Shown: positions 51,741 through 64,000 of the stretch, one piece after another
How positions within the stretch are numbered: position 1 is the first letter of the stretch
How the letters are laid out: each line of letters begins with the position of its first letter
Translations under genes and position numbers: made by a program
The notes under the pieces: generated by a model
What the model was told of the DNA's origin: nothing
Database searches by the model: none
The model's input: the letters and a program-made list of their open reading frames with translations, nothing else
NCBI RefSeq assembly: GCF_033807715.1
Contig: NC_084590.1
Location: 34,871,505-34,935,504, forward strand
Origin: Cololabis saira
Taxonomy: Eukaryota; Chordata; Actinopteri; Beloniformes; Belonidae
DNA length: 64,000 nucleotides
Reading direction: 5' to 3'

Positions 51741-54700
51741 TCCGTCTGACTGGTAATATTGTCATAACCATCTAGGAAGTTATACATTCAAACTAAAATC
51801 CTTCCTGTTTTCTTGTGATGAGAATTATTAAAAGCTGCAGAAAAATGAAATGCCATCAGGGAGTTAACCATCCATCTACAGCACGCTCAGGATCACGAAT
51901 CATAACAGAGAATAAAACAGCAGAATGCTCCGAAATACAAGTTTCACAGATTTCCATGACCACGTTTACATGCCAGCAGGAAGCACAAAGAAATCACTGC
52001 AGGACATGGTCGGCTTCTCACTTTTTGTGCACTTTTGCACACTTTGTACCATACCCACACACACACACGCTCTCTCTCTCTCTCCTCCCTGATCTGACGC
52101 CCTGAGCTATTCCGTGGGGACTTTCAACTTTGGAGATTAAGTCCTTAATTTTAATGGGCAATGAGTTTAACTTAGTTTTGTGTAGTGGGCATGGTCATTT
52201 AAATGGAAATGTCATTCCCACTTTTCGGCTGGCACGTCAGCTTGTGCCCATATTTTGAGGAACATCTGGCCAAGGTGGTGTGGAAATATGATAATGTATA
52301 TAATACATCTTGTAAGCCATATAAAAAGAAGCAAATGACTGGTTATTCCTGGTGAGAAGTACCCGAACATTTGAATGAATGATTGCTTTTGAGCAAATAA
52401 TAATAATAATTGTAATATCAATACCACCAATAACAATTAGAAGTTGTTCGAAAAGGATTAAGGAGAAGAAAAGCTTATTTAGCCCTACTCCTTCTCACCT
52501 AATTGATAATGATCTTTTACTTCCTGGTGGAGTTTTATCGTTTCTTGTAAAGCATGAAGTGTTCTGGCCTGAACGAACTCTGTTCTTGTTCTTGCTACCT
52601 TGCGAAAACAAACACATTTCTCTGTTCTTGCCTGTAGAAAAGGAGCAGTCAGGAGGAAGAAGTCCTGAAAATGTTATTAACTTACCATCATGAAGCCAGT
52701 TCTCTGTCAAAAACATAAAATCCAAATAACGAGAGTTGAAGAAACCACTCAGTAAAAGACGTCACAAAACAGATTTGTGGAAAAACACAGATATGCCATG
52801 TTTATTTTGCCTATAAATACAAAAACACCTTGTGCATCTCATTCTGAGCTTCCAATGGTGTCTAAGTTAAGAATTCATACCAGTCCAATAACATGGAAAC
52901 GAATGCCATGTCCACTTGAAGGTAATTTTCTTACTTTAACAAGAATGCCCAACTGGCCTTTACTGGGACTTAAATACTACATTACGTGCAGTGTCTAAGA
53001 CTATTAATAATGTTCAACATCTTAAATAGGTTTTGTAAGGATTTATCAAAAAGTCAACCATGGTACTATAATTGCTGCTACTGAGAACATCAAGGTCTGT
53101 CAGATAACACTTATTTGGGTGAACTGCAGAAAGATCTTATGAAAGAAATTAGTGACGCACCCCTATCAATGTGCCCACTGTTGATAAGAGTTTTAGCTGA
53201 GGTGAATGTTAAGTCTAGCGCATGTCTGCAGAAAGGTATTTCTCATCCATATCAAGATAGAAATGCATCGAAAGGCTGTCATTGTGTGAGTTCATGTAGG
53301 TCACTTTCAAGGCTCCGCGCCACGGTTCTGCTCCGCGGAACAGATGAGTGGTAGGTATAGTGGGTGGAAAAAGTACAGGATACCAAAGCGGAGATAAAAG
53401 GAGGATGCCAGCTAACAAAGAGTATGGCGGCAGTGACTAAACGCTATACCAGAGCACTGCAGCAGCACAGGGCAACCCTCATCTCCTCCTCCTCCCGGGC
53501 TGACTGTGATTGAGTGTGTTATCAGTGCAGACAGGCAGGCTAAATCACTGGTTGAGTAAAGGTTAGAGCTACTGGACTGTTTCTTTGCCACGATGGCAGG
53601 CAGGTGAATGTCAAAGTCGCCTGAATCACAGGGGAACACTCTGGGGCAGTGGGCGAATCAACCCCCAGGAAAAGGCACAGATTTATGCATTACTTGTGTT
53701 CAATGGTGCAACACTTTATTAAACTGAGCAGTTCACTGATGAGCAATGTGTCATCTGCAGAGAGCACAAGGCTTCAGAATGCTTTCATACTGTAAACCGT
53801 GAATATGTTCAAGTTAGTTGGGCAAGCTGAGGCCTAGTTTTTCAAGTCTGATGTTTGAGTCACTTACAGTAACTCAAGGTTTATGCTGGACAAGCAACAT
53901 CTCATGATAGTAAATCATTTGATTTTATCACTTGACTAACATCCCACGTCTCACTCCAGATGTTCTGCAGCTAAATCATGAGGGGGCATGAAGGGAGCAA
54001 ATATCCCTCTTTTAAGAGATGAAAAATGATAACGCTGAGAAACAGGACGATAAATTGCCAAAGACACTAAAAAGAATCACCTTTAACACTTGGCTTTTTT
54101 TTTTCCTATGGGCACATCAACACTCCCAAGGTGGCAAGTGGGTTCTTTGTTAGCGAACAGCGTAAACACGGGATCTACAATTTTCCTTACAGCTTGTCAA
54201 ACCTAAGCTTCCTGGCCTCACGTTCACATCACTTTTTCTTTGATGGTTTTTCAGCAAATCACTGCAAAGCCTTTGGACGATCAGTGTTTAAGTCTTGGAT
54301 TACTTGCTACCTTACGCTTGATCAAGACGAGATTCATGCCTATAGGAGGAGTGTGGAAGATTTTGTGGCTCGTCACATATGGCAGCTCTTTAAAGTAAAT
54401 AGAAAAGAATGTCTTTTAGTAGTTTGATGCACATTAGGTGGTGTGCGTCATCCTTTAAGTCCTTGTTGTAAAAAAAAAAAAAAGGTATACTCTGCAGATT
54501 GTCTATCTAGCTTCCAGCCTACAATATGTTGTGTAGGATTATGTTGAGACAATAATATGATTTGACTATGGCAATCTAAAATACGTGCCCTAGAGTTCCT
54601 CTTTTTTGTCTTTTATTGCAGTTTCAGCAGAGAAATATAATCTTAACTACACAGTTTTTTGTTTCCACCTGGCACAGAAAGTAGATCTGGGACTTGGCGA

Positions 54701-55451
54701 TAATTGAGACAATGCAGCGTTCCAATAGTACATCTGTCCAGCATGGAGGCAGCCTGTTCAGGGTGCCCTCATTACCAAAATCCCCCAGCGCAGGAGACCT
54801 TGTTTCATATCATCGGCTTGAGGCTTGCTGTTCTTCCTCCTGTGGTATGCTTTTGTTTGGGATTTTGCGAGATATGCAAAATATAAGTTTGAGCACAGCT
54901 GTTCAGTGTTGTGGTTCACACTTGTCATTTTATCTTGGACTAATGAACGTGGTGACTGAAACCTCTTTTCTACACTGACAGGCCTTTATCCATAAATCCC
55001 TCAGTTGGATAGAAGCGCTTCGGGTTAAGCATCTGTTGTTGCTCTTTCCACAGAGGAGTCAAGTGTGTACACAGGAAGACTGAGAAAGAGGTGGAGCTGA
55101 GCCTGGGGCACCCACAGCTCTGCAACTTCAGTAGATAGTGCAAAATGTTCTTGGCATTTCTTCCCCCAAAGCTTCTTCTCCATTCTTCCCTGCCACTGTC
55201 ATTGTTACTAGACTTGTGATGAAGCCCATTCGCTGTGATACCCCATTAATTTCCCCAAGGGCCCATCATTCAATATTCAATATCTTACGTTATGCAGCAC
55301 CAACAGCGGATTAAAGAACGAAAGGGCTGCTTCCCCTGACCAATATCATCAGAGGTCAAAGCAATTTCTGTGAGGGGCCATAAGATCAGTCTGATATAAG
55401 CTACATAAATAACCCTCTTGTGAAAATATTTTCAACTTTTGAGGTTGTCTG
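51741..55451. other. non-coding stretch
   Basis: Contains (CA)n followed by (CT)n at about 52054-52085 and an A-run near 54471. The piece near 52440-52500 ('aaaggattaaggagaag') faintly resembles a fish repeat also seen near 58340. No exons recognised. Confidence 0.45.
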
Positions 55452-55799
55452 TTAAAGGAGCTTGAGGCCGGATTGTGGCAAGATTTATGAAAAAAATCCG
55501 TATACATTTTAAGTTTTCTAGTAATAATGTCAGATGAAGCGTTCCAAACCCAAAAGAATGAGCCCTCTAGCGTATCTCTCCTTTGCCTTGAACAGGCTGT
55601 GTGCTGCAAAATGTGCTGCAATTCGGTCCCGAATTTCCCGCGCTGGGCTGCGGATGTGACGTCACATGACGCTGCATGTGCGTTCTCCCCGTTCTCCCGT
55701 GCCGGCTTCACTGTTGGCTGCAGTACCCCCAACGACCGTCGTGGTGAAGGGTGGCGCTAGAGAGTCTCATTTCTTAAAAGAAGCCTCAAGCTCCTTTAA
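55452..55799 (+). mobile_element. TTAA-flanked MITE, copy 3 of 3 (348 bp)
   Basis: Same family and orientation as the copy at 41224-41572. Starts TTAAAGGAGCTTGAGGC, ends AAGCTCCTTTAA. TGACGTCA is kept. Few differences from the other copies, so the family is young. Confidence 0.9.
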
Positions 55800-56494
55800 C
55801 AAAATATGTCTACTGTACCTTTAAAGAGACAAAAAAAATAGAAATTTTAATGGATTGATCTTTTCTCAATGCATATCTTTAGTCATGACACATTTTCTTG
55901 AGGGACAAAATGTTCTTTCGAATGCTCCTTATCCCGGAAGAAGCAAAGACAAACATGTATGTGTTCATTATTTCTTGAACCAACCCAGTGTCATCAAATG
56001 CAGCAGATCTTAAAACCGTCAAAGAAAGGCAACGCGCAGACAGGTTCTGTTTTTGAACCAAAGATGCCGAGTTGCTTCCGTCTGATTAATGTGATACTGA
56101 GCTCTGTTCAGAGAAAAAGTGCCAGCCAAACTGTGCAACAGAGTATGATTAGTGGTGGGGGCCGATGCTTGTTAGAGCCTTTACAGTATACGTTCATTGG
56201 TAAAGGCTGTCAGTAAAAAGCGAGAGGGGGAAGATCAATTGCTGTTTAATCCTGTTTGGTTTTAACTGCACAAGGACTCTTTTGAGCAATTAACTCCAGC
56301 GATAATGGATGAGATGCTGTGAAATCTTTTCACACACCGTGACAGCCTTATAACTGTTCAGAATTGCATCGGTAGGAAGAAAATGTAGACTGTGAGTTGA
56401 AAGACCTGAGCAATTAAATGGTTTCGTTCAAAGAACATTCAAGGTCGTTCAACGGAGCGACAGCAAGAAATTAGATTCATCATGAAGTTTTTCT
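55800..56494. other. non-coding stretch
   Basis: Nothing recognised; ORFs under 90 codons have no motifs. Confidence 0.5.
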
Positions 56495-57420
56495 TCAATT
56501 CAGTTCAGTTCTGTTTATTTGTATGGCAAAAACTTACAATGAAGGTAATCCCAGGACACTTTACAGAGAAAAACAGTGTTAAGTGCAATTCAGTCCAAAT
56601 CTAATAAATGTATAGTCCAATTAAATCCACTTCATTATAATCAATTCATAATCCAATTTACTCCTGTTAATTTTAGCTGTATTCATACAATGCCAGTTCA
56701 CAGAAAAGTGGTCTAGTCGAGGTAGCCAACAGACTGTTCTCAATCTTCATTTCAACTCAGTCCTCTACCCAGAGAACATGCAGGGCAGCGGACAAAACTG
56801 GATCCTATCCTGGATTTCACAGGGAGCCAATCAAGGGAAGCTAAGATTGGGGAAATATGATCTCTCCTGCTAATTTTCATCACAATTGTAGCAGCAGCAA
56901 TTTGGATCAGCTGCAGGCTTCTCAAAAAAAAAATTAGGACAGCCTGTTCATAAGGAACCACAGTATTTATAGACTTTTTTTTCTTTTAGTTCAATGACTA
57001 AATTCTCCTCTAATTTTCACCTTTTAATACTCTATCATCCATCCATCCTATCTGAATCTTTACATGAGTAAAGGGAGTCCAGACTGATTCTCCTTTTTCT
57101 AACACTTTTTTAAATCTTTTAAAGCACTTTGTGTTACACTTATATCAAATAGATTACACAAATTATGTTTGACTGAGTTTTACAGTGTCGAGCTAACAAA
57201 TTTGTGGATGGGTTTGTCTGCATCACTCAGAGACAGGATGGTCCTAATCTTGTCAATATTCGGATGATGATAGAAGGCAGTACAACAAAATTGATTTTAT
57301 GTGTGAACTGAAGGACAAATCCAGGTCAAAGATAAGTCTAAGGTTCCTCACAGTGGTTCTAGATGCTGAAGTAATGTCATGCAGAGTAACAATGTGGTTT
57401 GACAGACTATGCATTGGAAA
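56495..57420 (-). pseudogene. decayed L2 LINE, 3' end
   Basis: Minus-strand frames contain SLQLIQIAAATIVM and SRRDHISPILASLDWLPVKS, which match residues about 903-940 of the intact ORF2 ([28 protein letters not shown]). Upstream in sense (higher coordinates) is the region matching 'aggtttctcacagttg' of the intact copy, read here as 'aggttcctcacagtgg' near 57342. The low-coordinate end resembles an L2 3' UTR ('tcaattcagttcagttctg'). Part of ORF2 between about 56940 and 57230 is replaced by unrelated DNA. Confidence 0.75.
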
Positions 57421-58623
57421 TGTGATCCATGCTAGTCATGTTATTATTCTAAAAGAGTCATTGTGTCCCTGCTGTGGCATAAGTAAGTGGTGGGCGTATC
57501 GCACAGCTGCTATATGTCCATCTTACCAATGTGTTCATCAGTTAGAGCAGCATTTGCTATATTGTTCACTTACTTACATTTCAGGAGGTAAGTGTAGGCC
57601 GGCCTCACAGAAATAAGTGAGAGGAGCACTACTTCTATGCCACACATGCACAGCAGAGGCACATCATGTGTTTGAACTATGTGCTGATAGTTAAGGCAAC
57701 AGAAAGCAATGAGGTTCTCCTCAGTTAGATGTAAGGTGTAAAGATTTTGTTCCAAATGTGCATATTTTTTGCTATTTAAAACAACGTTTCCTGGTTAAAA
57801 GTCTTGTCACTTTCCCTCATCCCTTTAAAGCTCTGAAATGCCACCCCCACCTGAAAAAACATCTTGTAACACAACAAAACCGTCTTTTGTCCTTTTCAGC
57901 TTCATAACCCCCAAGAAAATTATGCATGAAATGTAGTTGTCAAATCCTTGTCGTATGAAAATAAGGGATCCCTGCTGAGCTGCTACAATCTGGGAATTAT
58001 TTCTGGCACAAAAAGTCCTTAGTTTCATTTCATTTTCATTCTCATTGATTGATTCATTCCAGACATGTCAAAACAATTGTATAACAACGTTAACTAGTAT
58101 CAATGCATCTACAGTATATACAAACAGATACACATACACACACATATTTGAACATACAGAATCCCTTGTGGATAAAATTATATAAATAAATGAATCTATT
58201 TTGAAAGAATGTACACAAAATAAATAACTATAAAAATGTATTTATACCCAGCGTGCACACACCTATTTATATATACTTACCTATGTACATGCACACGCAT
58301 AACAATACACACATCACACAAATCCTGTTTAACATGTCTGAAAAGGGGTAGGAAGAAGTAAAACATATTTAATCTTAACCCATCTCCAATATTCCATAAT
58401 TACACTTTATATCCATCTGGTTTTCTGAGTCTTATCAATGTATAAACAATAAAAAAAAACAAAAGGAACAACCAAACATATCTTCATATACAGTTATGTT
58501 TGAAGTAATCTAATATTATTTTAATTCAAACACATTTTTCAGTTAGATATTCACATCCAACTACACACTGATACTCCTACTGGGAATTTCTGAAAGGGAT
58601 GCAACGTGTGATTTTAATGATAA
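57421..58623. other. non-coding stretch with a probable repeat at 58030-58400
   Basis: About 58030-58400 has the words 'attgattgattcattcc', 'gaaaaggggtaggaagaagt' and 'tttaatcttaaccc', typical of a common fish LINE-related 3' end. I did not resolve its borders. Nothing else recognised. Confidence 0.4.
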
Positions 58624-59735
58624 TTAAAGCTGCAAGCAACGATGAACGGGCCCTCGCACCCTTGTGCACATTCAGGCTGCAGTGAAAGCGCTTGTATGAC
58701 TTGCATGTAGATTCTTCAGGCCTGGACATTTAGCGGATGACACCAGCTACGACTCTCTATATCAAACCATTCAAAAGTTATGGCAGAAAGTAGGAACTAT
58801 CAGATATCGACCAATCAGATGAAGGGGCGGGGCTAATTTGCAGTAATTATGTTCAAGGACTCAAAACTGAGTCTGATGACACCACCCACGAGTCTTTATG
58901 TCAAACCATTCAAAGGTTATTGCAGAAAATCGGAACTATCACATATCGACCAATCAGAAGAATGGGCAGGAATAATTTGCACCAATTAAGGTGGAGGAGT
59001 CAAAACCGAGTCAGATGACACCACCCACGACTCTTTACGTCAAACCATTCAAAAGTTATGGCAGAAAATAGGGACTATCAAATATTGACCAATCAGAAGA
59101 AGGGGCGGGCTAATTCAGGCCAATGAAGGTCAAGTACTCGAGTACTCGAATACCGAGTCCGATGACACCACCCACATGTCTTTATCACAACCCGTTCAAA
59201 AGTTATGGCGTCGCCACGGTAACGCTTTTGACTGAGAAAAGTAATGTGCGTCGTCGCAGGATGGAGACGCACATTTTGACGTATAACACACCTGGGTGCA
59301 CGTAACGGTTCAGGCGAAGAAGCGGCCGTAGTAATGGCATAAATTGCGCCAAAATTACACGATTAATTCAAAATGGCCGACTCCTGTTCGGTTTCGGCCA
59401 TGGCGCCAAGAGACTTTTCTTTAAGTTGCTACATGATACAGGTGTGTACCGATTTTCGTGCATGTGCGTCAAACCGTATTGTGGGGCTTGAGGCACAAAG
59501 TTTTCTAGGGGGCGCTGTTGAGCCATTAGGCCACGCCATTAATGCAAACCATTAAATATCAAACTTTTCGCCAGGCCTGGCTTGCGTGCAAAATTTGGTG
59601 ACTTTTTGGGCACGTTTAGGGGGGCAAAAAGGCCCTCCTTTCATCGGAAGAAAAACGAGAAAAAAAAAACGAGAAAAAAAATTCCTACAGCTACAATAGG
59701 GCCTTCGCACTGTCAGTGCTCGGGCCCTAATAACA
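58624..59735 (+). mobile_element. interspersed repeat with GGGCCC ends and internal tandem units
   Basis: Opens 'ttaaagctgcaagcaacgat' then GGGCCCTCGCAC, and closes with GCACTGTCAGTGC, TCGGGCC and CTAA. Inside are about 3.5 tandem units of 139 to 147 bp starting at 58736, 58875, 59014 and 59161. The opening is a very common repeat start in fish genomes. The short 3' hairpin followed by CTAA recalls Helitron ends, but no TC start is seen, so the class is open. No credible ORF. Confidence 0.7.
58736..59230 (+). repeat. tandem repeat of about 139 bp, 3.5 copies
   Basis: Each unit has 'gatgacacca', 'aaaccattcaaaagttat', 'gaccaatcagaagaa', 'ggggcggg' and 'caaaac-gagtc' in that order. The fourth unit is partial. 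Lies inside the 58624-59735 element. Confidence 0.85.
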
Positions 59736-60510
59736 ATGATAAGAAATCTGTGAATGAGGGCGAAACAAATGTTGAGAGTTTAACAGCTCAAAGTCACCTT
59801 CCACTTTAATTTAGGAAATCAAATTCACCAAAGTAGCTAAACATGCATCAAAAGCCTAAGGACATTTAAAAACAAAATCTGTGAAATTATTCACAAAACT
59901 GGCAGTCTCCATTTCAGTGACATGTCGTAGATATAGAGGGTGCTTGGTAAACATTCCCAGCTTTCTCTAAAAGACGGATTCCTATTCCCCCCTCATTTGT
60001 AGCTATAAAAAGCTGTGCACCTGTCTGCATTGCTAAACCTGCAGAGACACTCACACACTCAAAAAAAATCTCTAAAATGTGATTGGCACCCCTTTCCAGA
60101 ACAATCAGTCACACTATTTGTTTCATAAAAAGCTAATGGCCACCTTGAGCTTTCACACCTCTGGCAAGGGATGTCAGCGATGTCAAGTAGGATGTTTGTG
60201 ACAGCCTGTTAACGCCTTTTTGTTTTTGCTGTTACAAGAATGCTGCCGGCTGTCTCTGAAGAGTGTATAGTGCTGAATAGGAGAATACCCCGAAAGTACA
60301 TGTTAGCCCGGTATGGGTGATGGAGTATGTACTTCAATAATTCAGAAGTGGTTGTATTCATCTCTAAAATGACTCCTGTCTATAAAATCAAACAAAACGT
60401 CAACATTTTCATGTAAGTGAAGCGTTCCTAGTTAATTTAGTTCCATAAAAAAATCTCCATGAAGAAAAAAAAAGATTTTAACTTGTGTTCATTTGAAGGC
60501 CAAAATGATT
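59736..60510. other. non-coding stretch
   Basis: Nothing recognised. Confidence 0.5.
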
Positions 60511-61300
60511 ATTTAATTTAATTTAATTTATTTTATTTAATAGGGACAATGCAGGTTTACATGTGATCACATTCACTCATTACAAACAGGCCAATGTGAC
60601 TGATGTTCTGCATACAGAGATTGTAGCTATTGCTAGTTTCCATCTCCTGTCCCTAGTTAGGCTTTTAGTAAAAGAAAACGAAAGAAAGGAGAAAAAGAAT
60701 ACAAAAATACATTCAATTTTCAACATGCAAAGCTATATCCTATTTACAATTCTCAGCTTGCAAGAGAGCACCCTATTAGCGGTTACAGGTGATTAAAAAT
60801 GCGTACATTTCTGATTTTGCTTCAACCAGTCTTTGACATTTTTAGTAAAAACCTTAAAATCTTGAGTTGTTTTTATCTCAGTTGGCAGTGTGTTCCACAT
60901 TTGAGAGCCCTTTATAGAGAACGCTGACTGCCCAAAGGAGGTCTTACGGCGTTCAACCTTACAGTTACCACTTGTTGTTCCCCTGGTGATCCTACCACTA
61001 TTCTGCCTGCTAACTAACTTACATAAAACATCTGGTGCTAGGTTCTGTAGACACTTAAAAACCAGTTTGAGTGTAGAAAACTTTAATAAATTATCAAAAC
61101 TAAGCATGTTGTACTGTTTCAATATGTGACAGTGATGCCATCTCATCGGTTTTTTATCCATTATTTTTAAGGCTTGATTATATAGAGATGAGATAGGCTT
61201 AATCACAGTTACACAAGTTTGGCTCCACACTGTAACACAATATGACATATGGGAGAAAATCATTCCATGCATATAAAGCTGTGCTGCTTTATATATTATT
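60511..61300 (-). pseudogene. 5'-truncated LINE: end of ORF2, 3' UTR and TTAAA-type tail
   Basis: The minus-strand frame from about 61300 to 60793 (159 codons from a chance Met) reads SHMSYCVTVWSQ, SLYNQALKIMDKKPMRWHHC, then SFGQSAFSIKGSQMWNTLP and the end WLKQ. This is the C-terminal region of a non-LTR ORF2 (S-L-YC-T-W, SLY-QALK, F--KG---WN-LP). It is from a different lineage than the intact LINE. The frame is open to its stop. The rest of the reverse transcriptase is missing, which is normal for 5'-truncated insertions. The tail at about 60511-60545 is (TTAAA)n-like, and the Tc1 relic starts just upstream. Confidence 0.8.
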
Positions 61301-61309
61301 GATCAATAG

Positions 61310-62100
61310 TCTAGTCTTTGTGACTTACAACTACAAAACAATGTCTTATGATAGTTCCCAGCTAAGCTGCCACGTGTCTCATGAGGGATCGTAATCCCGT
61401 CCTTCACTGGCAAATTGTTCCACCTCTTCCAAACTGTGTGGTTTCCAAGGATGGACATAAACCTTGATCTTCCTTCACAGTCTCTTAAAAGGACTCCTTC
61501 ATCCTTGCATCCTTCAAAATGTTTTGAATATATTTAGATGGACGTTATGGAACATTATTTTGTTAGAAGAACCAGTGGCGACTGGAAGCAGATCTCTTAA
61601 TTTACTTCCTCTGAATATCAACATAATTCTCTTCTTTCATGATCCATGCACTTAAATATGAATCAGCAAAACTGTCCCACACCATTATGCTCCCACCACT
61701 ATGTTTTACAGTGAGAATTGTTTTTAGGGGTTCCTTTGTCAAACAAAAGGACAAAAGGTTAAAAAACAAACGAAAAAAAAACCTTGTCACCATGTTTCAG
61801 ATCTTCACACTTTAGTCTCTCATTGATGTGTCTTTGTGTGAATTCTTCTTGGACGACGACCTTTGAGCAGTCGGACACAAAGTCTAGACGAAGTCATTTC
61901 AGCAACAATCACCATTGCATTGTTCGTCAGGACTCATTTTCCTCTCTAAAGTTTTGGAAATCCTGTACTTTCAACTATGTCGAGGTTTTGAACAAAATTT
62001 ATCTCCTTGTGCATTCCATCACAGCTCTTCAAGACACAGTAAAACATTTAGCAATGACGGTAGAGCCACCCCCCTTCAGATGAGAGTCCTTCGTAATTTT
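61310..62100 (-). pseudogene. Tc1-type transposase relic, core and C-terminus
   Basis: Minus-strand frames, with stops and shifts, read TVKHSGGSIMVW, WIMKEENYVDI, WFFQQNNVP, SLEEVEQFASEG and HETRGSLAGNYHK. This is the order of the Tc1 catalytic core and tail (TVKHGGGSIMVWG, I-G-M-KEDY, QQDNDPKH, EE-WDKIP). The Asp before PKH is changed. Frames are broken, no TIR is seen, and the front half is very diverged. It abuts the LINE fragment at 60511-61300. Confidence 0.75.
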
Positions 62101-62807
62101 TGTCTGACTTTCAGGAGACTTTCTTCACTTTTTGGCTTGGAGATATAATTTAAGACTCCTTTCAGACACAAACCCATATATTTAATACATAGCAACAGAG
62201 CAGGAGGGATAACATGTAACCAATGAGGCAGACTTTTAAATACCATTAAATTATCTCAAACCGCCATTCACTCAGTTGTGCTAAACTTGAAGAAAGGCGT
62301 CCTCTTTCCAAATCTGACTGGTTGCCCCAGTCACTTGTCTTTGAAAATCCAAACGTTTCTCAGAGTTGCAGTAAGCTGTCTTGCAGTAGTCCTGGGTCAG
62401 GAGACGGTCGGTGAGTCCTGATTGATATGGAACTGCACATAACAAAATATATTCAGCGTTTTCACCTGCTGCTATCCCACGGCTGGATCTAAAGAATCTG
62501 AGACAGAATCACGTTCCTCCGATGACAGCTGTCCGGCAGCAGAGCTTCCCAATGGCTGTTGTTGCATATAAAATGATCTTGCCCTCCTGCTACTGATGTC
62601 ATGATTTAACTTTATTAATCACTTATGATTTATGGAGGCCTCCATGGAACATTTTAAGCATTTTATAGCAGATGGCTGCATCAGCATCACTAATTTGCAG
62701 AGAAATGTCTTCCTCACCACTAACAGGCAACAGATCCTCGATTTCGTTATCATTTTTCATTTTCCAACCTGGTCTTTCATGAATCAGTGCCCTGAGGAGT
62801 TGCAGTG

Positions 62808-62815
<8 letters not shown>

Positions 62816-62893
<78 letters not shown>
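62816..62893. repeat. (TA)n microsatellite, about 39 units
   Basis: Uninterrupted alternating T and A, similar to 12548-12679. Confidence 0.97.
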
Positions 62894-62896
<3 letters not shown>

Positions 62897-63559
62897 AGTA
62901 AACATTCCATGCGGTCACAACAACACACTAAATACCCCACTGTTGTTCAAACGCAACATGTTTATAAGGACTACCGCTGATCACACCAGGTGGGCGACTG
63001 GGTCGTAAACTGTGCTCATTTTAGCTTGTTGGACACATTAACAAAACAACCTCAGTGCAAAATGAGCTGGCTCTGCCCTCTGTCTAAACGGGGTAATAGA
63101 GGAGTCTTTCTCAATCAAATCTTGAAGGGACAAGAGCCCTGGAGTCTTTCAAGTAAGGGTTAATGCTGATAAATTGACTAATCAGGTGTGTTTTGGAAGA
63201 ACAAAAAACACTTTAGGATTGATATTTTTGACCATCTCCATTTTACTACAGTTTGTATTAAAAGGTTTTCTTTTAATTTAATTATTTTGCCAGAGACCTT
63301 ACTATTGAAGAACACTTTACTATGTAAACGTTTATAAAAGATGCAATTGTTGGCCAGGATTTTGAGGAAATGTTCCTCAGTTCAGTTGGAAGCTAATGAT
63401 TTTAACATTAACTGTACTTCATTGACATTGAATCAGTTTGAAGGTGATCAAGCGTATCACCATAACTAAAGTATTTAATGTCCTCTACACAGGAAATGTA
63501 GAAGAACGTTCCTCAGTAATACTCTAAAAAGTGAGTGTTAAAATTGCTGCAGAAGAGTT

Positions 63560-63645
63560 GAAAATTCCATCCTAACTCATGTTGTTTCTGTGCCTAACAA
63601 AAGTTAGCACTCCTTACTATCTAATAATAGACCAAGGGTTGTTTT
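63560..63645 (+). repeat. diverged interspersed repeat, copy 3 of 3
   Basis: Shares 'aactcatgttgttt', 'cctaacaaaagttagcactc' (copy 1: 'cctaatgtaagtttacactc'), 'cttac' and 'ctaataatagacc' with the other two copies in the same order and orientation. Confidence 0.55.
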
Positions 63646-64000
63646 TTTGTTTTTTTTTACCTTCCATAATTTCCCCCAAAACTTTCATGTGCTGACTAAA
63701 TTAATATGGAAATCAGTGCAGAACAAGTGTGGAAGTAAAACATTCAGTGCCACTGGACTTCCACTGCAGCAGAAACTGTTGTCGCTCTCCATTTGACATT
63801 TTTCCAGTTTTAAAAATGAAAAGCTGAAGCATGTGACATTTGTTTCAAAGCATTTTCTTGTTGGTTTATTTTAAGAGCAAATATGTCAAATATCCATGTT
63901 TTTTTAATTAATATTGCTTCATTCAGATGTTTTTACAGAGTAAACATAATATTCTAAGAATCCCTTTATTTCTTGTCAAATATTCCTTTTTGTGTAACAG

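Larger units (their letters stand above)
62101..64000. other. non-coding stretch with (TA)n and repeat copy 3
   Basis: Holds the (TA)n tract at 62816-62893 and the third copy of the diverged repeat at about 63560-63645. Otherwise AT-rich DNA with no recognisable feature to the window end. Confidence 0.5.

Overview
This 64 kb window looks like vertebrate, most likely teleost fish, intergenic or intronic DNA. The reasons are its AT-rich unique sequence, long (TA)n and (GATA)n microsatellites, and a mix of repeats typical of ray-finned fish: an L2/CR1-group LINE with an esterase-type ORF1, Tc1 relics, PIF/Harbinger and TTAA-flanked MITEs, a hAT-like MITE, and tRNA-headed SINEs. I found no host protein-coding gene that can be supported from sequence alone. 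Most short ORFs are chance or lie inside repeats.

The only convincing intact coding unit is a full-length LINE on the minus strand (about 41573-46800). It has a CpG-rich 5' UTR, ORF1 (zinc-ribbon-like Cys cluster plus SGNH/GDSL esterase, 290 aa), ORF2 (APE-type endonuclease plus reverse transcriptase, 1034 aa), a 3' UTR with a G/C-run tandem repeat, and an AATTC-type 3' tail. ORF1 and ORF2 are in the same frame, separated by one TGA and seven sense codons.

Layout from left to right. 1-305: 85-bp minisatellite. 2432-4288: TIR element with a nested hAT-like MITE. 6111-7320: TTAA-flanked MITE, SINE piece and Tc1 relic. 9503-9584: fold-back Tc1-type ends. 12548-12679: (TA)n. 15624-16521: Harbinger element that kept its Myb/SANT gene. 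20285-21500: LTR-like sequence split by a TTAA element carrying a MADF remnant. 24945-27875: decayed L2 LINE interrupted by two DNA elements that themselves carry insertions. 28500-30770: Tc1 relics. 33545-33701: (GATA)n. 34643-34751: Harbinger MITE. 35309-35708: 400-bp palindromic MITE. 40779-41142: tRNA-SINE. 41224-41572: MITE abutting the LINE. 41573-46800: LINE. 47191-48706: inverted pair of MITEs. 51440-51740 and 56495-57420: LINE relics. 55452-55799: third copy of the first MITE. 58624-59735: GGGCCC-ended repeat with internal tandem units. 60511-61300: LINE 3' end. 61310-62100: Tc1 relic. 62816-62893: (TA)n.

The only clear working relationship is within the LINE. Its two proteins would act in cis on their own RNA, and the decayed LINE and SINE pieces are products of this kind of machinery. 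The most useful leads are the in-frame ORF1-TGA-ORF2 arrangement, a diverged three-copy repeat family (about 551, 19010 and 63560), the inverted MITE pair with a 50-bp triplication, and a perfect CRE octamer kept in all three copies of one MITE family. All family assignments are by eye; no database or alignment tool was used.
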